Source: Nitrospiraceae bacterium | GTDB taxonomy: Bacteria > Nitrospirota > Nitrospiria > Nitrospirales > Nitrospiraceae | Assembly: GCA_011391455.1 (NCBI GenBank) | Contig: JAABQN010000092.1 | Coordinates: 1 to 7,833 of the forward strand | Direction of reading: 5' to 3' | DNA: 7,833 nucleotides | Shown here: positions 1-5,377 of the stretch, in pieces | Position numbering within the stretch: the stretch's first letter is position 1 | How the letters are laid out: each line of letters opens with the position of its first letter | The notes under the pieces: model-generated | The model's database searches: none | Seen by the model: the letters and a program-made list of their open reading frames with translations, nothing else | Told to the model about the DNA's origin: nothing | Program-made: the position numbers and the translations under genes

Positions 1-176
1 ATTGCGACAGGCACTTCGGCCGCCTTCCCTTTCCCGATACCCACCCATCCCTGTCCATCCCCGACGACAACCAACGCGCAAAAGTTGAAGCGCTTTCCAC
101 CCTTCACAACTTTGGCCACGCGGTTGATAAAGACAACTTTGTCCTTCAGGCTTAGTTCATCTGGATTAACTCGCAC
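1..176 (-). CDS. rpsE: 30S ribosomal protein S5 (5' part, truncated by window edge)
   Basis: S5 is a 30S body protein near the decoding site and mRNA entry, involved in translational accuracy. Only the first 58 codons are present; the gene runs off the left edge. The reading begins MRVNPDELSLKDKVVFINRV and continues into the S5 RNA-binding domain, with VAKVVKGGKRF, then ALVVVGDGQG and a glycine/lysine-rich GIGKGKAAEVP segment, all typical of the family's N-terminal double-stranded-RNA-binding fold. The start is GTG at 176–174. The frame is closed by a stop a few codons upstream, there is no other start codon between, and a GGAGAGGG ribosome-binding sequence lies 8 nt before it. The spacer after L18 is 35 nt. 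The C-terminal half cannot be judged. Confidence 0.96.
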   Translation of the reverse strand, partial: MRVNPDELSLKDKVVFINRVAKVVKGGKRFNFCALVVVGDGQGWVGIGKGKAAEVPVA

Positions 177-184
177 GCTTGTTA

Positions 185-192
185 CCCTCTCC
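185..192 (-). promoter_or_regulatory. Ribosome binding site for rpsE
   Basis: The minus strand reads GGAGAGGG, 8 nt before the GTG at 176. It supports GTG as the S5 start, since the frame has no ATG nearby and is closed by an upstream stop. Confidence 0.75.
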
Positions 193-211
193 GGTCGTTA
201 GGTTAAGATTC

Positions 212-577
212 CTAAAATTTCAGACCGCCTTCACGCGATGCCTCGGCCAACGCTTTGACGCGTCCGTGGTACATTCGACCGCCGCGATCAAATACCACAG
301 CCTCTACCTTAGCGGCCTTAGCCCGTTCGGCTAACAACTTTCCAACAGCCTTGGCGCCATCGATGCTGCCGGTAGACTTCACCGATGTGCGGAGAGACTT
401 ATCCAGGGAGGACGCGGCGGCCAAGGTGGCCCCTTTGAGATCATCGACGATCTGGGCATAGATATGAGAGCGGCTGCGAAACACATTGAGACGTGGACGC
501 TCAGCTGTCCCAAAGACTCTCTTCCGCACCCGCTGTTTTCGTCTAGTTAACTGGCTCGCTTTATCTGCGCTATTCAT
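212..577 (-). CDS. rplR: 50S ribosomal protein L18
   Basis: L18 binds 5S rRNA together with L5 and helps seat it in the central protuberance of the 50S subunit. The 121-residue product has the usual length. A basic N-terminal segment (residues 10–20, LTRRKQRVRKR) is followed by the family core RPRLNVFRSRSHIYAQIVDD (28–46) and the C-terminal signature VVFDRGGRMYHGRVKALAEASREGGLKF (94–121), written here as the recognised block around DRGG and YHGRVKALAEA. The start is ATG at 577, 8 nt after the L6 stop. Its AAGG ribosome-binding bases overlap that stop codon, which suggests translational coupling to L6. S5 follows after 35 nt. Nothing is unusual. Confidence 0.98.
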   Translation of the reverse strand: MNSADKASQLTRRKQRVRKRVFGTAERPRLNVFRSRSHIYAQIVDDLKGATLAAASSLDKSLRTSVKSTGSIDGAKAVGKLLAERAKAAKVEAVVFDRGGRMYHGRVKALAEASREGGLKF

Positions 578-585
578 GGAACACC

Positions 586-1122
586 TTACTTTCCTGTCTT
601 CCCGGCCTTCTTACGCAGCACTTCCCCTGCATAACGAACGCCCTTTTGCTTATAGACGTCGGGGGGCTTGAGGGATCGCAAATCAGCCGCGACCTGCCCC
701 ACCAATCGCTTGTCTGGCCCCTTCACATTGATCAGCGTTTGTTTATCCACCTTCACATCGATTCCAACCGGAATCGGATAGATAACCGGATTGATATAGC
801 CTAGGCTGAAGCTCATCGAACGGCCCTGCACAGCGACCTTATACCCGACTCCGGTGATTTCAAGATTACGCTCATAGCCCTTCGTCACACCTTGAACAAT
901 GTTACTCAGCTCCGCGCGAGTTAGTCCATGCATGGCACGGACTTGACGGTCTTCATTCGACCGGCTCACCACGAGCTGTCCATTCGCAATGGAAACCCCA
1001 AGGCCCGATGACAACGACCAATCGAGCTTCCCTAGCGGGCCCTTCACAGACACGAGAGGCCCGGCGACTTTGACATCCACTCCAGCAGGAATCTGGATCG
1101 GTTTTTTCCCTATGCGTGACAT
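586..1122 (-). CDS. rplF: 50S ribosomal protein L6
   Basis: L6 binds 23S rRNA helix 97 near the sarcin-ricin loop and the factor-binding site. The product is 178 residues, as expected. It opens with MSRIGKKPIQIPAGV, the standard L6 N-terminus, and has two repeated alpha/beta domains (about 1–80 and 82–170). The second carries the signature KPPDVYKQKGVRYAGE (152–167), followed by a basic tail. The open frame reaches further upstream, to 1218, into the end of rpsH. The ATG at 1122 was chosen because it matches the family start and has GAGG 5 nt before it. The spacer after S8 is 55 nt; L18 follows after 8 nt. Confidence 0.98.
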   Translation of the reverse strand: MSRIGKKPIQIPAGVDVKVAGPLVSVKGPLGKLDWSLSSGLGVSIANGQLVVSRSNEDRQVRAMHGLTRAELSNIVQGVTKGYERNLEITGVGYKVAVQGRSMSFSLGYINPVIYPIPVGIDVKVDKQTLINVKGPDKRLVGQVAADLRSLKPPDVYKQKGVRYAGEVLRKKAGKTGK

Positions 1123-1127
1123 CGATG

Positions 1128-1131
1128 CCTC
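1128..1131 (-). promoter_or_regulatory. Ribosome binding site deciding the rplF start
   Basis: GAGG on the minus strand lies 5 nt before ATG 1122. This fixes the L6 start at MSRIGKKP, not at an upstream in-frame start whose 32 extra residues do not resemble L6. Confidence 0.7.
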
Positions 1132-1177
1132 GTTCCTCTCACTCGCCGCCGCAATGACAATCCAGTCGCAGCAACCA

Positions 1178-1573
1178 TTACCACACCGAGCACAGAACTT
1201 CTCCACCCAGCCCGGCACGGCGAGAATCCTGATCTGTCATCAACCCCTTCGATGTAGACAAGATCGCCACGCCAATACCGTTTTTGACTCGAGGGATATC
1301 CTTGATCCCCACATAGACACGGCGGCCCGGCTTGCTCACCCGCTGCATACCGGTAACCATGGGTTGCCCTTCCGCCACATACCGTAATTGCACTTTCAAC
1401 ACAGGATGCCCATCCGCGACATCCGCCTCAACGCCTTGAATATATCCCTCGTTCTGGAGAATCCGAAGAAGCTCGCGCTTGAGACGGGAGGCGGGGACGC
1501 TCACGACATCGTGGCGTCGACGAAACCCGTTTTGCAATCGTACTAATAAATCACTAATGGGATCTGTAACCAT
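1178..1573 (-). CDS. rpsH: 30S ribosomal protein S8
   Basis: S8 is a primary 16S rRNA binder (helix 21 region) in the 30S body. In E. coli it also represses translation of the spc operon. The product is 131 residues, normal for the family. It has the N-terminal domain starting MVTDPISDLLVRLQNG, the basic stretch 28–41, the VSKPGRRVY segment (79–87), and the C-terminal RNA-binding signature NGIGVAILSTSKGLMTD (98–114), ending GGEVLCSVW. The ATG at 1573 has AAAGGG 5 nt upstream. The gene is preceded by the longest spacer of the window (74 nt), which contains a small hairpin (1604–1628). Whether this S8 regulates its operon cannot be told from sequence alone. Confidence 0.98.
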   Translation of the reverse strand: MVTDPISDLLVRLQNGFRRRHDVVSVPASRLKRELLRILQNEGYIQGVEADVADGHPVLKVQLRYVAEGQPMVTGMQRVSKPGRRVYVGIKDIPRVKNGIGVAILSTSKGLMTDQDSRRAGLGGEVLCSVW

Positions 1574-1603
1574 ACCAACCCTTTCACCGACATTCTTCGT
1601 ATG

Positions 1604-1628
1604 ACCGGATGCGGATCACCGCCCCGGT
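1604..1628 (-). promoter_or_regulatory. Small hairpin in the rpsN–rpsH spacer
   Basis: On the mRNA strand the segment reads ACCGG, G, GCGG, UGAU, CCGC, AU, CCGGU. That is two stacked stems (5 bp and 4 bp) separated by a 1x2 internal bulge and closed by a tetraloop. It ends about 30 nt before the S8 start codon. It lacks a U-run, so it is not a typical intrinsic terminator. A regulatory or mRNA-processing role is only inferred. Confidence 0.4.
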
Positions 1629-1647
1629 AACGCGGAGAGCGGATAGC

Positions 1648-1833
1648 CTACCAACTCGATTTCCGAACCCCTGGAATCTCACCCTTCAGGCTCAATAATC
1701 GAAAGCAAATTCTGCACATACGGAATCGGCGCAAGAACCCTCGCACCCGTCCGCATATCTCGCACCGGTGATAGTCTCTGACTGGAAACTTCGCCTTGAC
1801 GGCCGATTTATTTCTGAGCGCTAATCTCGACAC
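1648..1833 (-). CDS. rpsN: 30S ribosomal protein S14, zinc-binding type
   Basis: S14 sits in the 30S head beside S3 and S19 and is needed for late 30S assembly. The 61-residue product is the short form (the zinc-free form is about 100 residues). Two CxxC pairs are intact, C24/C27 and C40/C43 (RCEICGR and MCRICFR), forming the zinc knuckle. The C-terminus KGEIPGVRKSSW is the family signature. The start is GTG at 1833, with a near-perfect GAAGGAG sequence 6 nt upstream. It lies 21 nt after the L5 stop, between L5 and S8 as in most bacteria. Some bacteria keep a second, zinc-free S14 elsewhere in the genome; that cannot be checked here. Confidence 0.98.
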   Translation of the reverse strand: MSRLALRNKSAVKAKFPVRDYHRCEICGRVRGFLRRFRMCRICFRLLSLKGEIPGVRKSSW

Positions 1834-1839
1834 CTGCAG

Positions 1840-1846
1840 CTCCTTC
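1840..1846 (-). promoter_or_regulatory. Strong ribosome binding site for rpsN (GTG start)
   Basis: GAAGGAG on the minus strand, 6 nt before the GTG at 1833, is the best match to the 16S anti-SD core in the window. It supports a GTG start for S14. Confidence 0.8.
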
Positions 1847-1854
1847 GCGTAACG

Positions 1855-2511
1855 TTACGCCCGGAATGGCATACCTAAATGCTTCAATAGTGCCCGGCCC
1901 TCATCGTTGGTCCTGGCGGTCGTGACAATCGTGATATCCATGCCATGGATGGATGCCACCTCGTCGTACTTGATCTCGGGAAATATGAGCTGCTCTTTGA
2001 GTCCCAGCGTATAATTACCCCGGCCATCGAACGATTTTGGCGAAACACCACGGAAATCTCGAATCCGCGGCAAGGATAACGTCACAAGACGATCGAAGAA
2101 CTCCCACATCCTGCGACTGCGCAACGTGACCTTTGTGCCGATCGGCATCCCCTGGCGCAGCTTGAAAGTGGCAATGGCTTTCTTCGCTTTTGTAATCAAA
2201 GGCTTCTGCCCGGTAATCGCACCCAATTCACCGGCGGCGCTCTCCAGCAGCTTCACGTTCTGAATGGCTTCTCCCATTCCCACGTTTAACACAATCCGTT
2301 CAAGCTTCGGAACCTGCATGATATTCTTGTAACCGAACTCTTTCATGAGCGCCGGCACAACCTTCTGCAAATAGGTCTCGCGCATCCGGGGCTTGAACTT
2401 GGACTCTTCGCTGCCCTGGTCCATCGCCTGCGGCGCCGATGCCCCTTCTTTCTTCTTGGGCGGCTTTCGCTCCGACGTCTTACTGCCTTTTCCTGATTCA
2501 ACCTTCGCCAT
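1855..2511 (-). CDS. rplE: 50S ribosomal protein L5 with N-terminal extension
   Basis: L5 binds 5S rRNA and helix 84 of 23S rRNA in the central protuberance and contacts the P-site tRNA and the 30S head. The product is 218 residues against about 180 for the family. The L5 core begins near residue 43 (RETYLQKVVPALMKEFGY) and is complete: VPKLERIVLNVGMGEA, ITGQKPLITKAKKAIA, RSRRMWEFFDRL, RDFRGVSPKSFDGRGNYTLG and a C-terminus ending HLGMPFRA. Residues 1–42 are an extra low-complexity segment rich in Lys, Ser, Glu and Pro, probably disordered. The ATG at 2511 is preferred because GAGGA lies 6 nt upstream; the internal ATGs at residues 30 and 43 have no comparable site. The gene starts 15 nt after the L24 stop. 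Confidence 0.97.
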   Translation of the reverse strand: MAKVESGKGSKTSERKPPKKKEGASAPQAMDQGSEESKFKPRMRETYLQKVVPALMKEFGYKNIMQVPKLERIVLNVGMGEAIQNVKLLESAAGELGAITGQKPLITKAKKAIATFKLRQGMPIGTKVTLRSRRMWEFFDRLVTLSLPRIRDFRGVSPKSFDGRGNYTLGLKEQLIFPEIKYDEVASIHGMDITIVTTARTNDEGRALLKHLGMPFRA

Positions 2512-2517
2512 CCGGCG

Positions 2518-2529
2518 TCCTCACTCCTA
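2518..2529 (-). promoter_or_regulatory. Ribosome binding site deciding the extended rplE start
   Basis: The minus strand reads TAGGAGTGAGGA, two overlapping SD-like elements, the nearer one 6 nt before ATG 2511. The first three bases are the L24 stop codon. Its strength argues that the long N-terminal extension of L5 is translated. Confidence 0.75.
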
Positions 2530-2862
2530 CTCGACTGAGTCGTTCGATTTTTTACTGAACCGGACCCGCCGGCCATCATCAAGCGTTCGCACGCCAAGCC
2601 GGGTCGGCTTCTGCGTCACCGGACACAGATACATCACGTTTGAGACCGCAAGAGGCGCTTCCCGTTCGAGAATGCCGCCTTGTTTGACTTTTTGATTGGG
2701 CTTGGTATGGCGCTTGATCATGTTCAACTTTTCGACCACAACCTTTCCCACCCCAAGATCAATCGAAAGCACTTTCCCTGACTTGCCGCGATCGCGCCCG
2801 GCGATCACGACCACCACATCGCCCTTACGAATCCGACCCTTTTTCAATGCCTGCTTATTCAT
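2527..2862 (-). CDS. rplX: 50S ribosomal protein L24
   Basis: L24 is an early assembly initiator of the 50S subunit and sits at the polypeptide exit. The 111-residue product carries a KOW motif at about residues 11–38 (IRKGDVVVVIAGRDRGKSGK, then VLSIDLGVGKVVVEK), followed by the conserved NMIKRHTKPN block. The C-terminal part reads NVMYLCPVTQKPTRLG; many L24 proteins have a CPxCGKPTR zinc-ribbon-like element here, but only the first cysteine (C80) remains. The ATG at 2862 lies 19 nt after the L14 stop, with GGGGA 7 nt upstream. L5 follows after 15 nt. Confidence 0.98.
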   Translation of the reverse strand: MNKQALKKGRIRKGDVVVVIAGRDRGKSGKVLSIDLGVGKVVVEKLNMIKRHTKPNQKVKQGGILEREAPLAVSNVMYLCPVTQKPTRLGVRTLDDGRRVRFSKKSNDSVE

Positions 2863-2881
2863 CCCGCCGTCCCCACCTTCG

Positions 2882-3250
2882 CTAAAGCACTTCCGGAGCT
2901 AGAGAAATAATCTTCATGAACTTTTTCCAGCGCAGCTCGCGCGCGATCGGCCCAAAGATACGAGTCCCAACGGGGTCACCGTCCTTATTGATCAATACAC
3001 AGGCATTCCGATCGAACTTGATGTAGGAACCATCTTCGCGACGCACTTCCTTCGTCGTCCTCACGACCACGGCACGGCTCACATCGCCCTTTTTAACCGT
3101 TGCCGCAGGAATGGCCTCCTTGACAGCCACGACGACAATGTCTCCAAGCGAAGCATAGCGGCGCCTGGTTCCACCAAGGACATGAAAACACATGGCCTGT
3201 TTGGCACCGGAGTTATCGGCCACGTCCATGTATGTATAGCTTTGAATCAT
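2882..3250 (-). CDS. rplN: 50S ribosomal protein L14
   Basis: L14 lies on the 50S interface, contacts 16S rRNA helix 14 (bridge B8) and is the docking site of the silencing factor RsfS. The 122-residue product has exactly the usual length. It starts MIQSYTYMDVADNSGAKQAM and carries the family signature from residue 59 to 87 (RAVVVRTTKEVRREDGSYIK followed by FDRNACVLI), then GTRIFGPIARELR (96–108) and the end ISLAPEVL. The ATG at 3250 is the first gene of the spc-type part, 38 nt after the S17 stop. Only a weak, distant GAGGAA precedes it. No promoter was recognised in this spacer. Confidence 0.98.
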   Translation of the reverse strand: MIQSYTYMDVADNSGAKQAMCFHVLGGTRRRYASLGDIVVVAVKEAIPAATVKKGDVSRAVVVRTTKEVRREDGSYIKFDRNACVLINKDGDPVGTRIFGPIARELRWKKFMKIISLAPEVL

Positions 3251-3288
3251 AGTCCCGGTATTTCCTCTACTCTCCGCACGATCTGAAC

Positions 3289-3558
3289 CTACTCGCCACG
3301 CCGTCCCTTTTCTACAACCTCGACAACCCGCATATGTTTATCTTTACTGATGGGCCGCGTCTCGACCATGCGCACACGGTCGCCGATCTTGCAGGCATTC
3401 TCTTCATCGTGGGCCTTGAATTTCGTCACCCGTCGAAGCACCTTCCGGTAGAGCGGGTGAATAACCGACCGCTCGATCTCGACGACGACAGTCTTATTCA
3501 TTTTATTGCTGACCACACGTCCGACCCATTCGCGCCGCTTATTCGCTGACTCTCCCAT
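3289..3558 (-). CDS. rpsQ: 30S ribosomal protein S17
   Basis: S17 is an OB-fold primary binder of 16S rRNA (helices 7 and 11) in the 30S body. From the ATG at 3558 the product is 89 residues, close to the family's 80–90. The OB-fold signals are VGRVVSNKMNKTVVVEIER (12–30), HPLYRKVLRRVTKFKAHDE (34–52) and the signature GDRVRMVETRPISKDK (59–74). A TTG two codons further upstream (3564) overlaps the L29 stop. ATG is preferred because AAAGGGG lies 7 nt before it, which is too close for the TTG. Only 2 nt separate it from the L29 stop, so translational coupling is likely. Confidence 0.97.
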   Translation of the reverse strand: MGESANKRREWVGRVVSNKMNKTVVVEIERSVIHPLYRKVLRRVTKFKAHDEENACKIGDRVRMVETRPISKDKHMRVVEVVEKGRRGE

Positions 3559-3560
3559 CC

Positions 3561-3782
3561 TCAAGCCCCTTTCGCCGCGGTAGAAATTGGATCGGCCTGC
3601 GCGAGCTCGCGCTGAATCGTCTTTACCCTGGCAATGGACCGCTTCGTCTTTCGCAGCTGCATCGGGTTTTCCAACCGTCCGGTTCCCATCTGAAAACGAA
3701 GATTGAAGAGCTCCTGCGTGAGCTGCTGTGTTTTCTCCGCCAGTTCAGGCCCCGTAAGCTGCCGTAATTCCTTCAGATCCAT
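3561..3782 (-). CDS. rpmC: 50S ribosomal protein L29
   Basis: L29 is a small two-helix protein beside L23 at the nascent-chain exit, part of the docking area for trigger factor and SRP. The product from ATG 3782 is 73 residues (family 60–75). The long helical hairpin is visible: MDLKELRQLTGPELAEKTQQ, then LFNLRFQMGTGRLENP with the conserved FNLRFQ...L.NP motif (26–40), and the second helix TKRSIARVKTIQREL (46–60). The open frame extends to 3902 across the end of L16, but that part does not resemble L29, while AAGGGGA lies 8 nt before 3782. The last dozen residues are a variable tail. The stop lies 2 nt from the S17 start. Confidence 0.97.
   Translation of the reverse strand: MDLKELRQLTGPELAEKTQQLTQELFNLRFQMGTGRLENPMQLRKTKRSIARVKTIQRELAQADPISTAAKGA
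3566..3572 (-). promoter_or_regulatory. Ribosome binding site deciding the rpsQ start
   Basis: AAAGGGG inside the end of rpmC lies 7 nt before ATG 3558 but only 1 nt before the alternative TTG at 3564. This selects the ATG for S17. Confidence 0.7.
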
Positions 3783-3790
3783 GAATGCGT

Positions 3791-3797
3791 TCCCCTT
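3791..3797 (-). promoter_or_regulatory. Ribosome binding site deciding the rpmC start
   Basis: AAGGGGA on the minus strand lies 8 nt before ATG 3782, within the L16–L29 spacer. It supports the family-like L29 start over the longer open frame. Confidence 0.7.
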
Positions 3798-3822
3798 ACC
3801 CTTCCGTACGGTTCGATCAGCG

Positions 3823-4236
3823 CTAAAACTCGCCGCGAACAACACACTTCGTTGCGATGGGCAGCTTATGCGAGGCCAAGCGGAATGCCTCCTTGGCGAC
3901 ATCCGGCGTCACGCCATCCATCTCATAGAGAATACGGCCCGGCTTGACGACGGCGACCCAGTATTCCGGGTTGCCCTTACCCTTACCCATTCGAGTCTCA
4001 GCCGGCTTCTTGGTGATGGGCTTATCGGGGAAAATTCTCGTCCACACCTGACCGCCGCGTTTCACACACCGAGTGATCGCGATACGCGCCGCCTCAATCT
4101 GCCTGCTGGTGATCCAGCCCGGCTCAAGCGCCTTGAGCCCAAACTCTCCGAGGGTAATCTGGCTGCCACGATAGGCCTTGCCGGTCATACGCCCCTTCAT
4201 CATTTTACGGAACTTGACTTTCTTTGGTGCTAACAC
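3823..4236 (-). CDS. rplP: 50S ribosomal protein L16
   Basis: L16 lies between the peptidyl-transferase centre and the central protuberance and helps place tRNA in the A site. The 137-residue product has the standard length. It begins MLAPKKVKFRKMMKGRMTGK; the core EPGWITSRQIEAARIAITR (38–56) and KRGGQVWTRIFPDKPIT (59–75) is followed by the signature RMGKGKGNPEYWVAVVKPGR (82–101) and ILYEMDGV (102–109). The start is GTG at 4236, with AAAGGGG about 5 nt upstream and 14 nt after the S3 stop. The leucine-alanine-proline second to fourth residues match common L16 starts, which supports GTG. Confidence 0.98.
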   Translation of the reverse strand: MLAPKKVKFRKMMKGRMTGKAYRGSQITLGEFGLKALEPGWITSRQIEAARIAITRCVKRGGQVWTRIFPDKPITKKPAETRMGKGKGNPEYWVAVVKPGRILYEMDGVTPDVAKEAFRLASHKLPIATKCVVRGEF

Positions 4237-4241
4237 GTTGT

Positions 4242-4248
4242 CCCCTTT
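4242..4248 (-). promoter_or_regulatory. Ribosome binding site for rplP (GTG start)
   Basis: AAAGGGG on the minus strand lies 5 nt before the GTG at 4236, in the 14-nt gap after rpsC. It supports the GTG start of L16. Confidence 0.72.
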
Positions 4249-4250
4249 AC

Positions 4251-4922
4251 TTACCCAAGCCTACGGTCAAATACCGAATCTTTGTTGAGCGGCTGCAAGG
4301 GAAGAACTTCGCCCTTATAGATCCAGGTCTTGATTCCGATCTGCCCCATCGTCGTGTGGGCTTCCGCAAACCCGTAGTCGATATCCGCCCGGAGCGTATG
4401 CAGAGGCACACGGCCTTCGCGGTACCACTCTGAGCGTGCGATCTCGGCCCCGCCAAGACGGCCCCCAACCATAATCTTGATACCCTGGGCTCCAAGACGG
4501 AGCGCGGACTGCACACTTCGCTTCATGGCCCGGCGGAACGCCACCCGCTTTTCCAACTGGGTCGCAACGTTTTCACAGACCAATTGGGCATCCAGCTCCG
4601 GCTTCTTGATTTCCTTCACCGTAATGTAGACCTGGCCGCCGTAGCTCTTCGCCAACTCCGCTTTGAGCTTATCGACCTCAGCCCCCTTACGACCGATGAT
4701 GATACCTGGGCGCGCAGTATGAATAATCACCCGCGTCTGATCTCCAGATCGCTCGATTTCGACCTTGGCCACGCCGGCATGAAAGAGACGCTGCTTAACC
4801 ATCTTGCGGATCTTGATATCCTGATGGAGCAACTTCGCATAATCTTTGCTGGCATACCACCGAGATGACCACGTGACGTTGTATCCTAGCCGGTATCCGA
4901 TCGGATGTGTCTTATGCCCCAT
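4251..4922 (-). CDS. rpsC: 30S ribosomal protein S3
   Basis: S3 sits in the 30S head at the mRNA entry tunnel and contributes to mRNA unwinding. The 223-residue product starts MGHKTHPIGYRLGY, has an N-terminal domain to about residue 60, then a KH type-2 domain with the GxxG loop at 77–80 (PGIIIGRKGAEV). The C-terminal domain contains FRRAMKRS (129–136), whose R130, R131 and K134 correspond to basic residues linked to helicase activity in E. coli S3. It continues with GRLGGAEIARSEWYREGRVP (154–173) and LHTLRADIDYG. The ATG at 4922 follows the L22 stop by 56 nt; GAGG is 11 nt upstream. The N-terminal style is suggestive of Nitrospirota, from memory. Confidence 0.98.
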   Translation of the reverse strand: MGHKTHPIGYRLGYNVTWSSRWYASKDYAKLLHQDIKIRKMVKQRLFHAGVAKVEIERSGDQTRVIIHTARPGIIIGRKGAEVDKLKAELAKSYGGQVYITVKEIKKPELDAQLVCENVATQLEKRVAFRRAMKRSVQSALRLGAQGIKIMVGGRLGGAEIARSEWYREGRVPLHTLRADIDYGFAEAHTTMGQIGIKTWIYKGEVLPLQPLNKDSVFDRRLG

Positions 4923-4978
4923 AACGACTTGTGCCTCACTCAGACAGGAAATGAATCCGTCCCGTTATTCGCCTCTAT

Positions 4979-5332
4979 CTACTTTTTTTCCTTCACACTT
5001 GCAGCCGACACGACGACAGTAATATGACTCATACGCTTCTGAATCGCATTCGCACGCCCCTGAGATCGAGACCGAAAACGTTTTAAGGTCGGCCCACAAT
5101 CAACGAATGCCTTTGACACCACCATCGAATCACTGTCGCCCATTTCTTTTTGTTCCGCATTGGCTACGGCAGACCTCAAAAGCTTTTCCACCACCTTCGA
5201 CGCCTGGCGTGGCAAGTTTCGAAGCAACGCCAAGGCCATGGGAACTTGCTGCCCCCGGATCAAATCGATCACCGGGCGTGCTTTCCTCGGAGAGATACGT
5301 ACAAAACGCAAAACTGCTTGTGCTTCAGCCAT
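4979..5332 (-). CDS. rplV: 50S ribosomal protein L22
   Basis: L22 contacts all 23S rRNA domains, and its long beta hairpin lines the nascent-peptide tunnel with L4. The product from ATG 5332 is 117 residues. Visible are the N-terminal RFVRISPRKARPVIDLIRGQ (9–28), the helix ALALLRNLPRQASKVVEKLL (33–52), and the hairpin/signature GPTLKRFRSRSQGRANAIQK (80–99) with SHITVVVS (102–109), then a short basic tail. The frame is open to a TTG at 5347, but ATG 5332 has TAGGA 5 nt upstream and matches family length. The hairpin tip reads RSRSQGRA where many bacteria have RPRAxGRA, a mild variation. The gap after S19 is 45 nt. Confidence 0.97.
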   Translation of the reverse strand: MAEAQAVLRFVRISPRKARPVIDLIRGQQVPMALALLRNLPRQASKVVEKLLRSAVANAEQKEMGDSDSMVVSKAFVDCGPTLKRFRSRSQGRANAIQKRMSHITVVVSAASVKEKK

Positions 5333-5337
5333 AACCG

Positions 5338-5342
5338 TCCTA
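5338..5342 (-). promoter_or_regulatory. Ribosome binding site deciding the rplV start
   Basis: TAGGA on the minus strand lies 5 nt before ATG 5332, downstream of the alternative TTG at 5347. The TTG has no SD-like sequence before it. Confidence 0.65.
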
Positions 5343-5377
5343 TCCAAATCGAGTGTACCGAGACTTACGCCTGCCGC

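Noticed and set aside
1123..1218. Upstream extension of L6 with a cysteine-rich stretch (CARCGNGCC)
   Set aside because: It overlaps the end of rpsH and has no family counterpart; the ATG at 1122 has a proper SD and gives a standard L6 length.
3804..3811. Perfect 8-bp palindrome CCGTACGG between L16 and L29
   Set aside because: It has no loop to fold and no second copy was noticed nearby; an 8-bp palindrome is expected by chance in a window this size.
3783..3902. Upstream extension of the L29 frame
   Set aside because: It lies over the 3' end of rplP and does not resemble L29; ATG 3782 has AAGGGGA at 8 nt.
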